The translations under genes were made by a program, and so were the position numbers. The notes under the pieces are model-generated. The model made no database searches. It had not been told where the DNA came from and saw nothing but the letters and a program-made list of their open reading frames with translations. Of a stretch of DNA of 64,000 nt, positions 12,601-24,600 are shown in pieces. Source of the stretch: Adiantum capillus-veneris (lineage: Eukaryota > Streptophyta > Polypodiopsida > Polypodiales > Pteridaceae); contig CM043953.1 of NCBI GenBank assembly GCA_014529385.2, forward strand, positions 82,156,338 to 82,220,337, in the 5' to 3' direction. Every line of letters starts with the position of its first letter. The stretch's first letter is position 1.

Positions 12601-15600
12601 GCATTAATCACTAACTTGTGGTCTCGTAATGCCTGAAAGACCTGAAGTAGATGATCTCTATGTTCTGCCTTATTCTTGGAGAAAACAATGATATCGTCAA
12701 AGAAAGTGCCAACAAATAGCTTGTACTCTCGAAAAATCCTGTCCATCATCCGTTTAATGTTGCAGGAGCATTGGTTAAGCCAAAAGGCATCACCAAAAAC
12801 TCAAATAACCCAAAAGTCGTCCGAAAGGTTGTCTTGTAGATGTCTCCCGGCGCGATTCGGATCTGATGATATTCACTCTTCAAATCAATCCTGCTAAAGC
12901 ACGAGGATCCTTGTAATCTGTCGAGTATATCATCGATCCTAGGAATCGGAAATCTATCCTTGATGGTGATTTTGTTGAGAGCTCTATAATCGATGCACAT
13001 TCTCCAAGATCCGTCTTTCTTCAAAACCAACAACACTGGAGAGCAATAAGGTGAAGTACTAGGCTGGACAAGACCCTTTTCCAAGAGGTCTTTCACTTGG
13101 TTCATAATCTCTTCGTTCTGTGCTCGGCTCACACGGTAAGGTGGCTGGTTCGGTGATGTGCTTCCAGGTATCAGATCAATAGTATGATCTTCAAGACGAG
13201 TAGGTGGTAACTCGCCTAGCAGGCCCTGTGAGAAGCAATCGGCATGAGAGTGGAAAAATTCTTTATCAAGTTCAGACATATTTGTCCTATCCTCGTCACT
13301 TAACTCTTTCATAAAGATCGAGTGAACAAACAGATTGGATTTCATTAACTTAGAAATGACCGAAGCCGATACAATAGGGACGGACTCGCCCTAAAGTTTT
13401 ATGTCAAGTACAATGGTTCCGCCGTTCACTGTGGTCAAAGTCGCTTTCCTCTCCCGATAGTCGACCACGGCGTTGTTCTTGTGGTACCAGGGAATTCCCA
13501 AGAGAACATTACAACCTTCCAAAGGCATTATGTAAAAGTCCTCATGCCCCAAATACCCCTGACAATGCAACCGAAGTTTGCCAATGACAGGTGTAATGGC
13601 TACGTCCCTGCCGGGTGCCGCTAGAACAGTCTTTGCAAGTGGTCCCATCCGATCAGGTGTGATCTCGAGCCGTGCCGCCAATTCCAGTGAAATGAAGTTG
13701 GCCTTGGCTCCTATATCAAAGAAGATCAGGGCTTCTTGGTCTTTCACTTTGCCCCAAGCTCGGCAAAGTTCTGTACTCTCGTCCATCGTGTTGGGATCGG
13801 TACCCACGCAATCTGGAACCAGTTCTGTTTTCATCTTGCCTTTTCTTCCACGTTCCTTTGCTGCACTCGAATTCTCAGGCCTTTCGTCGTCCTTGTCGTT
13901 CTGTTCTTTCTGTGCCTTTTTAGGGCCGCATCCAAAGCACTTCCCCTCCCTGATGAAGCGAGCCCGCTCCTGAGGAGCAAGCTTGGGTCGTGAATCTTTC
14001 TTTTCTGAGTTGCTCTTTCTCTTTCTACTTTCATTTGTCGAAGTCTGTTCTGCTCTTTGTGTCATGATCTCATCGGTGGGGTAAGTCAGACTGCCAGAGT
14101 GGATGGCAAAACCCCGTTTCGCATGACTCATCAACTCCTGAATAGAAGCTGACTTCTGTTCAAAGCAGTGATCTCGGATCTCTGTAGGTAGACCCAAGGT
14201 AAACCGCTCGATCTGTTCCTTGAACGAGATGATCTTAAATGAAGAGGCGGGTAGAAAAGAGGTCCAAAATCTCTCGCAATAAGCGTCCATCGTATCTTTC
14301 TTGGTCATCCGAAGATGGTTTCAAGCAGTTCGTAGATCACGTTCATACTCTCGAGTCAACCAAGAAGAAATAAAAAGCCTCTTGAATTTCAACCATTTAA
14401 CCGGCGCAGTCTTGCTTAGTAGAAGCGTGGACCACCAAGTTCGAGCATTCCCCTTAGCGTAAGAGGCAGCTCTCTTAGAGTGCTCCGAGTAACGTCCTCC
14501 CGCGAAAGCGATGTCAAACTGCTGTACAAAAGACAAAGCGTTCGAAGCATCTCTATAACTAGAAAACGTGTTAAATTTAATTGACTGTCCACCTTCCTTA
14601 AACTCTCGGGTGTAAGGTGCAACGGAATGAATGTTGTATTTTCTCAAGATTAGTGATCTTTATTGCTCAAGGTTCCTTTTAGTTCTTAGGGAAAGAGAGA
14701 GCTTTCCGTCTTATGGAGAGTGCTATGATCACGAACAAAGTGGGTGGATTGTGCGTGCAAGTGAATGAGACTGAGAGAAGGAGAGAGAAGAGATACGACA
14801 CCTGAGAGGTTGTAAAACCCTCCTCCGAAGGCCCCACTCTCGTCGGCGAGAGTGGTCTACTTTGATTGCACAAAGGTGTACAATTCGAATGCAATGGACT
14901 GATGCAATGGGACTATGCCGATGACGACGACGACTTGATGGCTGAAATCTGAGATCTTCTAATCGCTGAATTCTGGGACTGTTTTGGTGGCTGAAAATGA
15001 TTGTTTTGGCTGTGTTTTTATGGCTGAAAATGGGGGAGCATCTGCAACCAACTTTGGGGGGAATCTGCTACTGGGTCTAAGGCTGAAAACCTGTGGTCTG
15101 AAATGGCTTAGAGCTGAAAACACAAAACGCTGGCTGAAACTGGCTTTCACCAAAAACGCTAGGCTGATTTGTATTTGCAAACACAAAACGCTGATGGATC
15201 TGGTGCCGGCGAGGCTGATCCGGCTATGCCCATGCAAAACGCTGAAGGGGATCCTGCTGCTATGCTAGCGTTAGTAAAGGGCTGGAATCGTTGATGATGA
15301 TCAACAGTAAAAACGCTAATGCTGATGCCCGTGGGTCGCGGGAAAACACCAAGTGATGGATCTGTTGAGTTGATGCAAAAACGCCCAGGGGAGAAGATGC
15401 AAAACGCCAGAGATGGTCTGAGGGGGGTCCTGCTGAGAAGTTGCCTGTTGAGCGGGAAGCTCCTGCTGCTTCTTCTGCCAGAAAGTGCTAACTTGGGTTT
15501 GCTTATATATTAACTTAGCAAAATTGCCCTACCTACTTTTGTTGGAAAGTCACTTAAAAATAATAAGTGAAAATAACCAATAAATAGGAAAATAGGCTAA

Positions 15601-18600
15601 ATGCACTGGAAAATTTCCCTAACTGATGCTAATGGATTCTGATGGGAATTCCGATGATCATGCTGTGTGCAACCGGAGGATATGCATCTATGCTAAGTGA
15701 CTGGGCATGTACGGTCTACGAATAGACTCATAGAAGTGCAAGATCACTGCTAATCTAGACTTGACTGAACCCTGTTGTGGTGTAGCTTATCCACGGACAC
15801 ATAGGGTTGGGATGTGTCAGGTGACATCCCCTCCTTTTCAAAGTGAGGTACTGGTACCGAACTATATGGCGTCGAGGGAAATTGCCAAGGTATCCGGAAT
15901 CTTGGAAAGGACTCTTCACCGACCCACTCTGATGTGTGGATCGTGCGGTACTTGAACTTCATAAAGGTCTGCAACGCTTGCTTCTTTGGGCCGTGCCGAA
16001 AGCGACAAAATCTTTTGAATCTCCCTCCTTGCTTCAACTTTGTCTAGAGTCATGCTTCTTTCTTCTTCAAGAATCTCCATGGCTGAAAATTCTTGAAACA
16101 ATCTCCAACACAAAAACATGAACATACCCATTCCATGTAAATTTAAGGAAAAAAATCTTGTCTTCTCTAAAGACTGTGTATGCAATGTAGATGAACATAG
16201 AGACGGAGTGACAAACCGTTCATCAAACATATGCAAACAATGAGATCGAATTTTTTCTGTTTGATCGAAATCAATCAACTGTGGCAAATCACAATGGAAA
16301 TGCCCATGCTTGGTGCTCATACTATCATGTGCTCTTTCGGATATTGTGTCGTGCCAAGGAAGAAACATGAAATGTGACTTCCTGACATAACAAACTTTTC
16401 AGCTTTTCATGAACAATCCGCATACATTCGTGCTCATCCATGAGAGAAACGTGCTGAACATACAATATGTCATGCCTAGGAAAAGGAATCACATAACGAT
16501 ACTGACTGAAATACAGGAAACCTTCACGAATGAAACACTCGAACAATGCGTTCTTATCAATCATGCGAACACATAATACTTCCTGTGATGGTTCTTTGGA
16601 CCAAGGCTCGAGAGCCAAGATCGGTTCGTCTTGAATGATCGAATCGTCCTGTGGGGGTTCTTTGGACCTCGACTCGAAAGCCAAGATTGGATCTTCGTGA
16701 TTGATCGAATCTACAACGAGGTTAGCTTCGCTAGGAAAAGCATCCACTAACACATCATCCTTGTGAACAATCACATCGTGTTCATGCAATTCATCATGCT
16801 CATCTTTTCCATCCAAATCATCATGCAAATCATTATCCATCAAATCATCATGCTTCTCATAATCATGCAATTCTTGTGTGTCATGCTGTGGAGAAAAAGA
16901 GACTGAGAGAGTCTCCTTATCTCGAATCCTTTCAACCTTGTCCTGCATATTAGCAATGAGAGATGGAGAAGGAGAAGTATCCACTGCATGAAAGACAGTA
17001 GGAGAATCACTTTTGGCATTGAGAGTTAACGTGCTAGCCTCCCAATCAGCGAGAGGGTTTATTTCACGAAACCATTTCATGCCTAAAATCATATCACATC
17101 CTGAGAGAGGAGAAACAACAAATCTTCTAGTGAAGGCAGTGTGTTGAATTGCAAACAACACATCAAGGCACTCCTTCGTGATGAGAGCGTCTATACCAGG
17201 ATGAAAGCCAGAGACCTCGATAGGAGATCTCGGACTAACTTCGAGGCGGGCTCTCTCAACAAGAGAGGGACTGATCACATCATGCATACTACCTGGGTCA
17301 AACAATATGACAAAACGGTGCCCCGACGTGCGACCATAACATTTAATGAGAGAATCATCAATGGGAGGGTCATGAGAAACTTTGGGCACAATCGTGTTAT
17401 CATTCATTGCATTGACAGATGTAGTGGGTGCTGTGGGTTCTTTAGATTCATTTGATTCAAGCTTAAGACGTGTTCTTTTCATGTGACCCTTAATGTGACA
17501 ATGAAAACAACGACCTTCCTTAGAATACGTGCTTTGTTCTTCCGACGTGATGTAACCTCCTACAATTCCTTATGCTACCTTTTCATCTGGAGTAAGCTTA
17601 GGTTTAGCAGTTATGTTAGCCTTACCCTTAGATTCATTGGAAGAATTCTTTGATGAGAGACTATTGGAAGATTGGTTAGAAGAGGTATCATTCTTACCAT
17701 TCTTACCGTTCTTGCCGTTCTGAGGGTTCTGAGAAGTCTGTGAGGTACTTGTGGAAGTCTTGTTCTCCTTAGGCTTTCCCTTATTGTGCTTCATCTCCTG
17801 TGCGAGAGCAATCGCTACCGCCTTGTTGAGATCGATTGGATCGAATACCTCAACATCGTACTTGATATACTTGTCCAATCCAAAGAGAAATGCCTCTTTG
17901 CATTCATCATCCGACATGCGTAATTGGGTACCTAATTGCAAAACACGATTAGAAAAAGACATAACCGGCATACCATTTTGCTTGAGAGCGCGCCAATCGT
18001 CCTTCAATCGTGCGAGGTACTGAGGTGGCATAAACCGCGCCTTGAGCTTGTCTTGGAAATCAGCCCAACTAAAAGAGAGGGGCGTGAAATCCTCAGCTGC
18101 CTCTAGGTGCGCGGCTAGCTGTGCCTCTTGCCATGCGTGGTACCAATTGATGACATCACCGGCAAGGTACATAGCTGCCGTCCAAACTTTGCTATTTCTT
18201 GTCTTCTTAGTTGTCGCAAAATAAGCATTAAATTGATGTAACCAAGAATGAATAACTGTAGCATCCATCTTACCGTCATACTTACTGAAAGTCAACTTTT
18301 CTGTAACTGGATGGTTTGAATCCGCGTCGTGGCTTGCGTCACTTGACGAACTTCCACGATCTTTGGGTGGTTCGGTCTTCGAGGCTAGGATTTGGGCAAT
18401 AAATTCTTGATTGCGAAGCTCCCTTTGAGCTTCACGCTCGGCGTCCTTTTCTGCTTTTCGTGCATTTTGTTCATTGCGCTCGCGTTCGAGAGCAAGTCGA
18501 TTTTCTTCTTGTTTTGCGGCAAGAGCAATGTGTCACGTTCCTGAGAAAGGCGCTCACGTTCCTGAGCAAGTCGATTTTCTTCTTGTTGTGCAGCAAGTGT

Positions 18601-21600
18601 GGCGTTTCTTTCATCGCGCTCGCGGTCCTTGGCTTCTTGTGCACGGTCCTTTGTTGCTTGTTCTTCTGCTTTGCTTGCGAGTCGTGCCAATGCAACTCGA
18701 TTCGTTTCTTGTTGTTGTGCCATCATGTCCAACATCGACTTGACCATCATCTCTATAGAAGTGAGGACAACTCGTGGCGTAGATGGCGAAGGGAGAGGGT
18801 TGAAGAAATCATCTCCGGGTGGGGACGAGTCTTCGTCGCCCCTCTCATGCTCATCACCTGTATGCGAAGTATCCATTCCGCTTCGGGTGATGACCATGCA
18901 CTAGGATCTTGGGGTCTTAAGCTCGCGAGGAACTTGGGTTCTTGAGGGTCTTGAGGTTCTTGAGGTCCTTGATTCGTGAGAATCTTGGGTTCTTGAGGTT
19001 CTTGAGGGTCTTGGGTTCTTGGGGTTCTTGAGGTTTTCTTTCGCTTGCAAATCGCGTTGGAGAAGGATCTTCTCTTCACCCGAGTTCTACCCTTTTCTGC
19101 GGGCGCACCCCTTGGCGGCCTTGCGCTCACACCAAGGTTGCTTTTTCCCACCTCACGTCGATTGGCCGGCCGCTAAGCGGTCCGCTCTCAATGAGTGAAA
19201 ATAGACACAAGGAGAGGCTGGACAAGACCTTCTTTCTTGGGATTCCTGTCACTCTTCAACAAAACACGATTAGGAATCGCCACGCCCAAGTAAACTTGGG
19301 TTCGTGCGATCGCAACAAGCAAAACAAATTTCTTGTGATTCTTGTGGTTCTTTCCTTGAGTAATGCAGAACACTTCCAAAGCTCTGATACCAATGTAAGG
19401 TGCAGCGGAATGAATGTTGTATTTGCTCAAGATTAGTGATCTTTATTGCTCAAGGTTCCTTTTAGTTCTTAGGGAAAGAGAGAGAGCTTTCCGTCTTATG
19501 GAGAGTGCTATGATCACGAACAAAGTGGGTGGATTGTGCGTGCAAGTGAATGAGACTGAGAGAAGGAGAGAGAAGAGATACGACACTCGAGAGGTTGTAA
19601 AACCCTCCTCCGAAGGCCCCACTCTCGTCGGCGAGAGTGGTCTACTTTGATTGCACAAAGGTGTACAATGCGAATGCAATGGACTGATGCAATGGGACTA
19701 TGCCGATGACGACGACGACTTGATGGCTGAAATCTGAGATCTTCTAATCGCTGAATTCTGGGACTGTTTTGGTGGCTGAAAATGACTGTTTTGGCTGCGT
19801 TTTTATGGCTGAAAATGGGGGAGCATCTGCCAACCAACTTTGGGGGGAATCTGCTACTGGGTCTAAGGCTGAAAACCTGTGGTCTGAAATGGCTTAGAGC
19901 TGAAAACACAAAACGCTGGCTGAAACTGGCTTTCACCAAAAACGCTAGGCTGATTTGTATTTGCAAACACAAAACGCTGATGGATCTGGTGCCGGCGAGG
20001 CTGATCTGGCTATGCCCATGCAAAACGCCGAAGGGGATCCTGTTGCTATGCTAGTGTTAGTAAAGGGCTGAAATCGTTGATGATGATCAACAGTAAAAAC
20101 GCTAATGCTGATGCCTGTGGGTCGCGGGAAAACACCAAGTGATGGATCTGTTGAGTTGATGCAAAAACGCCCAGGGGAGAAGATGCAAAACGCCAGAGAT
20201 GGTCTGAGGGGGGTACTGCTGAGAAGTTGCCTGTTGAGCGGGAAGCTCCTGCTGCTTCTTCTGCCAGAAAGTGCTAACTTGGGTTTGCTTATATATTAAC
20301 TTAGCAAAATTGCCCTACCTACTTTTGTTGGAAAGTCACTTAAAAATAATAAGTGAAAATAACCAATAAATAGGAAAATAGGCTAAATGCACTGGAAAAT
20401 TTCCCTAACTGATGCTAATGGATTCTGATGGGAATTCCGATGATCATGCTGTGTGCAACCGGAGGATATGCATCTATGCTAAGTGACTGGACATGCACGG
20501 TCTACGAATAGACTCACAAAAGTGCCAGATCACTGCTAATCTAGACTTGACTGAACCCTGTTGTGGTGTAGCTTGTCCAGGGACACATAGGGTTGGGATG
20601 TGTCACGTGACATCGGCTTTCTTGCTTTTGGTCTTCCAGAAAGTCATACTGGTTGGCTTTATAAAAATTCTTCTTCTTTGCATAAAAGTTGCTGTTGTCA
20701 GAGTCTGAACTGTCCGTAGACGAGTCCTCTGTAGAACTGTCACTCACGGGGTGAGATTCAGACTTCTTTGCCTTTTTCTTGCCCTTTCCGAAGCGTTGTT
20801 TTTTGCTTCGCTTTTTGCCTTTCGGTTTTCTTTGCTCGAGTCAGATTAGCTAGAAGAACTCTAAGAAGAAGAAGAAGAAGAAGAAGTAGAAGAAGAAGAA
20901 GAAGAAGAATTGGGTACTTCTTCAAATCGAACACGCTTCTTCTGTTTCTTTGCCTTTTCAAATGTCGACTGACGACCCAAATAGCCCGGGAAGTCAGTGC
21001 CTTTCTTCTGCTTTTTGCCGTGCTTTTCAACTTTGTTTTGCGCGTCAAAAAGCTCAGCAATTCGTGCATCAACCACCTCTTCTAATTCGTTCTTTGTATA
21101 CTTCTTGGGAGCAGGAGGTTTCTTGAGAGCGGGTTTTGGGGGTGGGGTTGTGGTTTTTTGCCACTGCGCGTGCACTTGCTCCAAAGAGGTCTTGCTCATA
21201 TATTTTACCATTTTCGGGTCCTTGGCAAAATTAAGAATCATCTTTGTTGCGTCGCTGATCAATCGTCGAGGCTCCATCTCTCGACTCTCCGCCTGAGTAG
21301 GTTGAGGCGGGTCATACTCCTCGCCGGAATCTTCGTTGTGATCCCTTCCCGCATCTCCGGATGCAGAGGGAGTCGACTAATCTTTCCCTGAAGCCATAGG
21401 TGCCGTGGAAAAAAAAATTTGGGATCGGATTTCCCGTAGAAGAGAAATTGGCCGTGCTCTGATGCCAATGTAACAGACTTGGACACTCCAAGTCAAGAAT
21501 CTACCGCGACAGCACCAAATACCCACTTCAAAACAGTTCACAGTTCACAATTTATTCGACACTGGCCCGTTGGAGTTCCGTGCCTAGAGATATTGGCCCC

Positions 21601-24600
21601 AAAGACTGGCGCCCCTTTCGGCATTTCTTTTATATTAATTTGAGTTCAAAGTACAAGCGTGCAGGCAGGCGCTCACACTCGGAGTCTGCGTCCAGATGCT
21701 CTGAGTTGTGAGAGGCCTGCTCATGTATTTAAAGAGTACAAGGGATGCCAAAAGCAGTGCCCCAAAAGCTGAAAATCAAAAGCGCAAAGGCTTCCTGCTT
21801 TCCACAAGCTCTCTCTCTCTTTAGCCAATAGAAAAATAAAGCAAAAGATCTCTCTCTCTCTCTTGCTTAATAAAGTAAAGCAAAGAGGCTTTCTCTCTCA
21901 TTCATTTTCATGGCGTAAATAAAGCAAGGCTCTCTCTCTCTCTCTCTCTCTGTGCCAAAAAGCATCGCCCAAAAATCTGCCAGTGCTACCACGTTAGCCC
22001 CGCAATATGTGTTGCGATTCGCGGACTGCCACGTCAGCAGAGCACGGATTTGCCACGTCAGCATTTCAGTACGGACTTGCCACATCAGCATTTCAGTATT
22101 TCCTGCAGAGGGTGTGCGTGTGTATAGCGGGCAGCCACGTCATCACTGTGGGTGCTATTCAGAACACTCCATGTCACAAACTGATGACGTGGCATGACCA
22201 CCCGCGGCAAGACATGTGATGTGGCAGGTTGTATGGACAGGCCTAGAATTAAGGTTGGCAGGTGCTGACGTGGCAGACAATACGGATTTCCGTGATTTGC
22301 GATGGTAGCAATTGATGCGGCAAATTGTACGGAATTTTGTAATTTGTGCTGACTGCTTTTGATGGCAGATTTTTAGACCAGATGCTTTTTGCGATTGACT
22401 GCTTTTGAGTAAAATTGCTTTTGGGGCTCTGCTTTTGGGACATCCCTTGTAAGAATAAATTGATCCTTGGGGCCTCACTTTGCAGAGCATCTGGACGCAG
22501 AGTCTAAGAGCTGTTGTGTCTAAAGGCCCTCTTATAGATTTGAGGTTTATTCTTGAGTTTTTCAAGAAATTACGTGTTTATACGCATCGGAAAGTTTGTG
22601 GCACACATTTATGTATCTTACATGTGGGATGCTCGCCATTGAGTTGATGTATTGCTGAAAATACATTTTGCAGCAGCTTTTAAACCATTTGCAGATTTGG
22701 GGTTGATGCATATGCATTTTGGTTATACTGCTGAAGTGGGAGTATTCATGCAAGGATTGTATTTCCTATTTGTGTGTTGAAATTTCAGCTTTTACTGCTG
22801 AAATTCATTCTTCTTTATTGCTATACACTTGTAGTAAAGTGCCGTACTCTGTTACCATCTTCTGCTTTTCGACACTAAGTATTGAGCCTGTAGGAGGTTA
22901 AAATCTCAGTTTTCAGCCTGCTGCTGCATTTTCGAGTCTATTTGCACCGAAATGGCCTCTAATGCGTCTATAAGCAGTGAGTCGAAGTCTCTCCTTGAAA
23001 TCAAAAGGTTTGACGGCTCTGGCTTTGACTTTTGGAAAGATGGAATGCAGGGAATCCTATTGCTGAAAGATTGCGATGATGTACTTTTGGAAGTGAAACT
23101 TGCAACTTTATCAGATGAAGATTGGGCTAGACTTAACAAGAAAGCAATTGCTTACATCAAGATGACAGTGTCTGATGATGTGCTCACGAACATTAAGCGT
23201 CGTGACACTGCTTAAGCTCTGGAAGAAATTGATAGATACGTATGAGAACACAACTCCTGTGAATCAAATGCATCTTATGCGAAAGCTTGTAAACATAGAG
23301 TTGGATGAGTCCAAGCTTGTATCTGAACTCTTGAGTGCTTTCGCAGGTGTCTTGAGTCAATTGCAGGACTCTGGTTTGCAGCCTTTTGGTGATAAACTCA
23401 AGGCTATCTTCTTATTGATGACTTTGCCTGACAGCTGGGAAGCTTTGGTTGTCTCTTTGAGCAACAATGCTGCTTTGACATTTCATGGTGTATGAGTTTC
23501 TATTTTCAATGAAGAGATTAGAAGAAAGACCAGCGGTGAAAGCAGCGGGTTAGTGTATAATGTAAGAGGCAGGTCTGAAAAGAAGAATAATGCAAACAAT
23601 AGAGGCAAGAACATGAGTAAGAGCAGGAGTAAGTCCTAGGATGTTACATGCTATCAATGTGGACGTAAAGGGCATAAAAAGCCCAATTGCAGGTACTACA
23701 AGCAGGAACTTGAAAGAAAGAAGTAGCAGGGCAAGAAGAAGAAGGATTCTACTGATGCTAAAAGTGATGATCACAACTCTTCTTCCAAGAAAGTTGCAAA
23801 GGCAAATGTTGCTTCGAGTGTTGTCATTGAAGAAATTGTTGATACAGATGATGCACTTGTTGTTGACTCATGCCTTCATGATGATAGTGTGGCAATGGCC
23901 AATGACATGTATATCACAAAACCAGAGGTAATTGATGCATTACTTTCAACACAGGATGGTTTGTCACAATTATGGATAGTAGACAGTGGTGCCTCGCTTC
24001 ATGTTACTCCATCTTTGGAGTCTTTGCTTCATACACTACAGGTAGTCTGGGTAAAGTTTACTTGGGCAATAACCATGCATATGAGGTTGAAGGCGTTGAT
24101 ACTATACACTTGGCGCTTGAAAATGGTAAAGAGTTGATTTTGCATGATGTTAGGTATGTACCTGGCATCAAGAAAAGTCTACTTTCGGTTGGGTAGGTGG
24201 ATGTGAAGGGTTATCTCACTATGTTTGGTGGTGGCTCTTGGAAAGTGCTTAAAGGCTCTATGCTGATTGTAAAGGGCAGCAAGAAGGGACTCTTTATTAA
24301 TTACATTGCAAGGCATTACCTGACAAGTTTTTGGCTGTGGTTGAAGTTCATTCTCACAAGGAGCTTTGGCACAAAAGGCTTGGCCACATGAGTGAAAAAG
24401 GGCTTGATGTTCTCTCCTCTTTGGGGAAGTTTGATGTAAAAGGCCCTATCCTTGATTTTTGTAATGATTGTATCTATGGAAAGCAAGTGAAGTACTCTTA
24501 TTCCTCTGGTGTCACTCGCAAATTGTATGTTCTTGATTTAGTACATTCTGATGTTTGCACTATGCTTGTGAATTCACATGGAGGTGCACGGTACTTTGTG

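Larger units (their letters stand above)
14611..20612 (-). mobile_element. Non-autonomous LTR element B with gag-protease only, minus strand
   Basis: LTRs lie at 14611-15836 and 19394-20612. The PBS is at 19381-19393 and the polypurine tract at 15837-15849 (minus strand GAAAAGGAGGGGA). The flanking five bases are TCGGG on the left and TCGGC on the right, a target duplication with one change, within the gag of element C. By eye the LTRs differ at about 22 of 1,220 positions (roughly 98% identity), so B is younger than C. The 3.56-kb interior encodes gag, a retropepsin-like domain and an unfamiliar acidic C-terminal region on the minus strand. I see no RT, RNase H or integrase. It resembles the TR-GAG or LARD classes, which depend on partner elements. 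Confidence 0.92.
9224..22150 (-). mobile_element. Chromovirus element C (Ty3/gypsy), minus strand, with element B nested in gag
   Basis: The 3' LTR is 9224-9870 and the 5' LTR is 21469-22150, the latter truncated at its outer end. The polypurine tract is at 9871-9886 and the PBS at 21451-21468. Removing element B (6.0 kb) leaves about 6.9 kb. On the minus strand the order is gag, protease, RT, RNase H, integrase, chromodomain, the classical gypsy order. It inserted into the gag of element A. Several stops and frameshifts make it defective. The outer end of the 5' LTR is lost, so no target duplication can be shown. Confidence 0.92.

Noticed and set aside
13578-13993. Plus-strand frames of 85-131 codons opposite C's gag-protease
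   Set aside because: They are antisense shadows of the minus-strand coding region, with no motif of their own. The same applies to 18460-18945 and 17141-17455.
14959-15268. Open frames inside the family-B LTRs (also 19514-20054)
   Set aside because: They lie within LTR sequence and are repeated in both LTRs only because the LTRs are copies. No domain or start context supports them.
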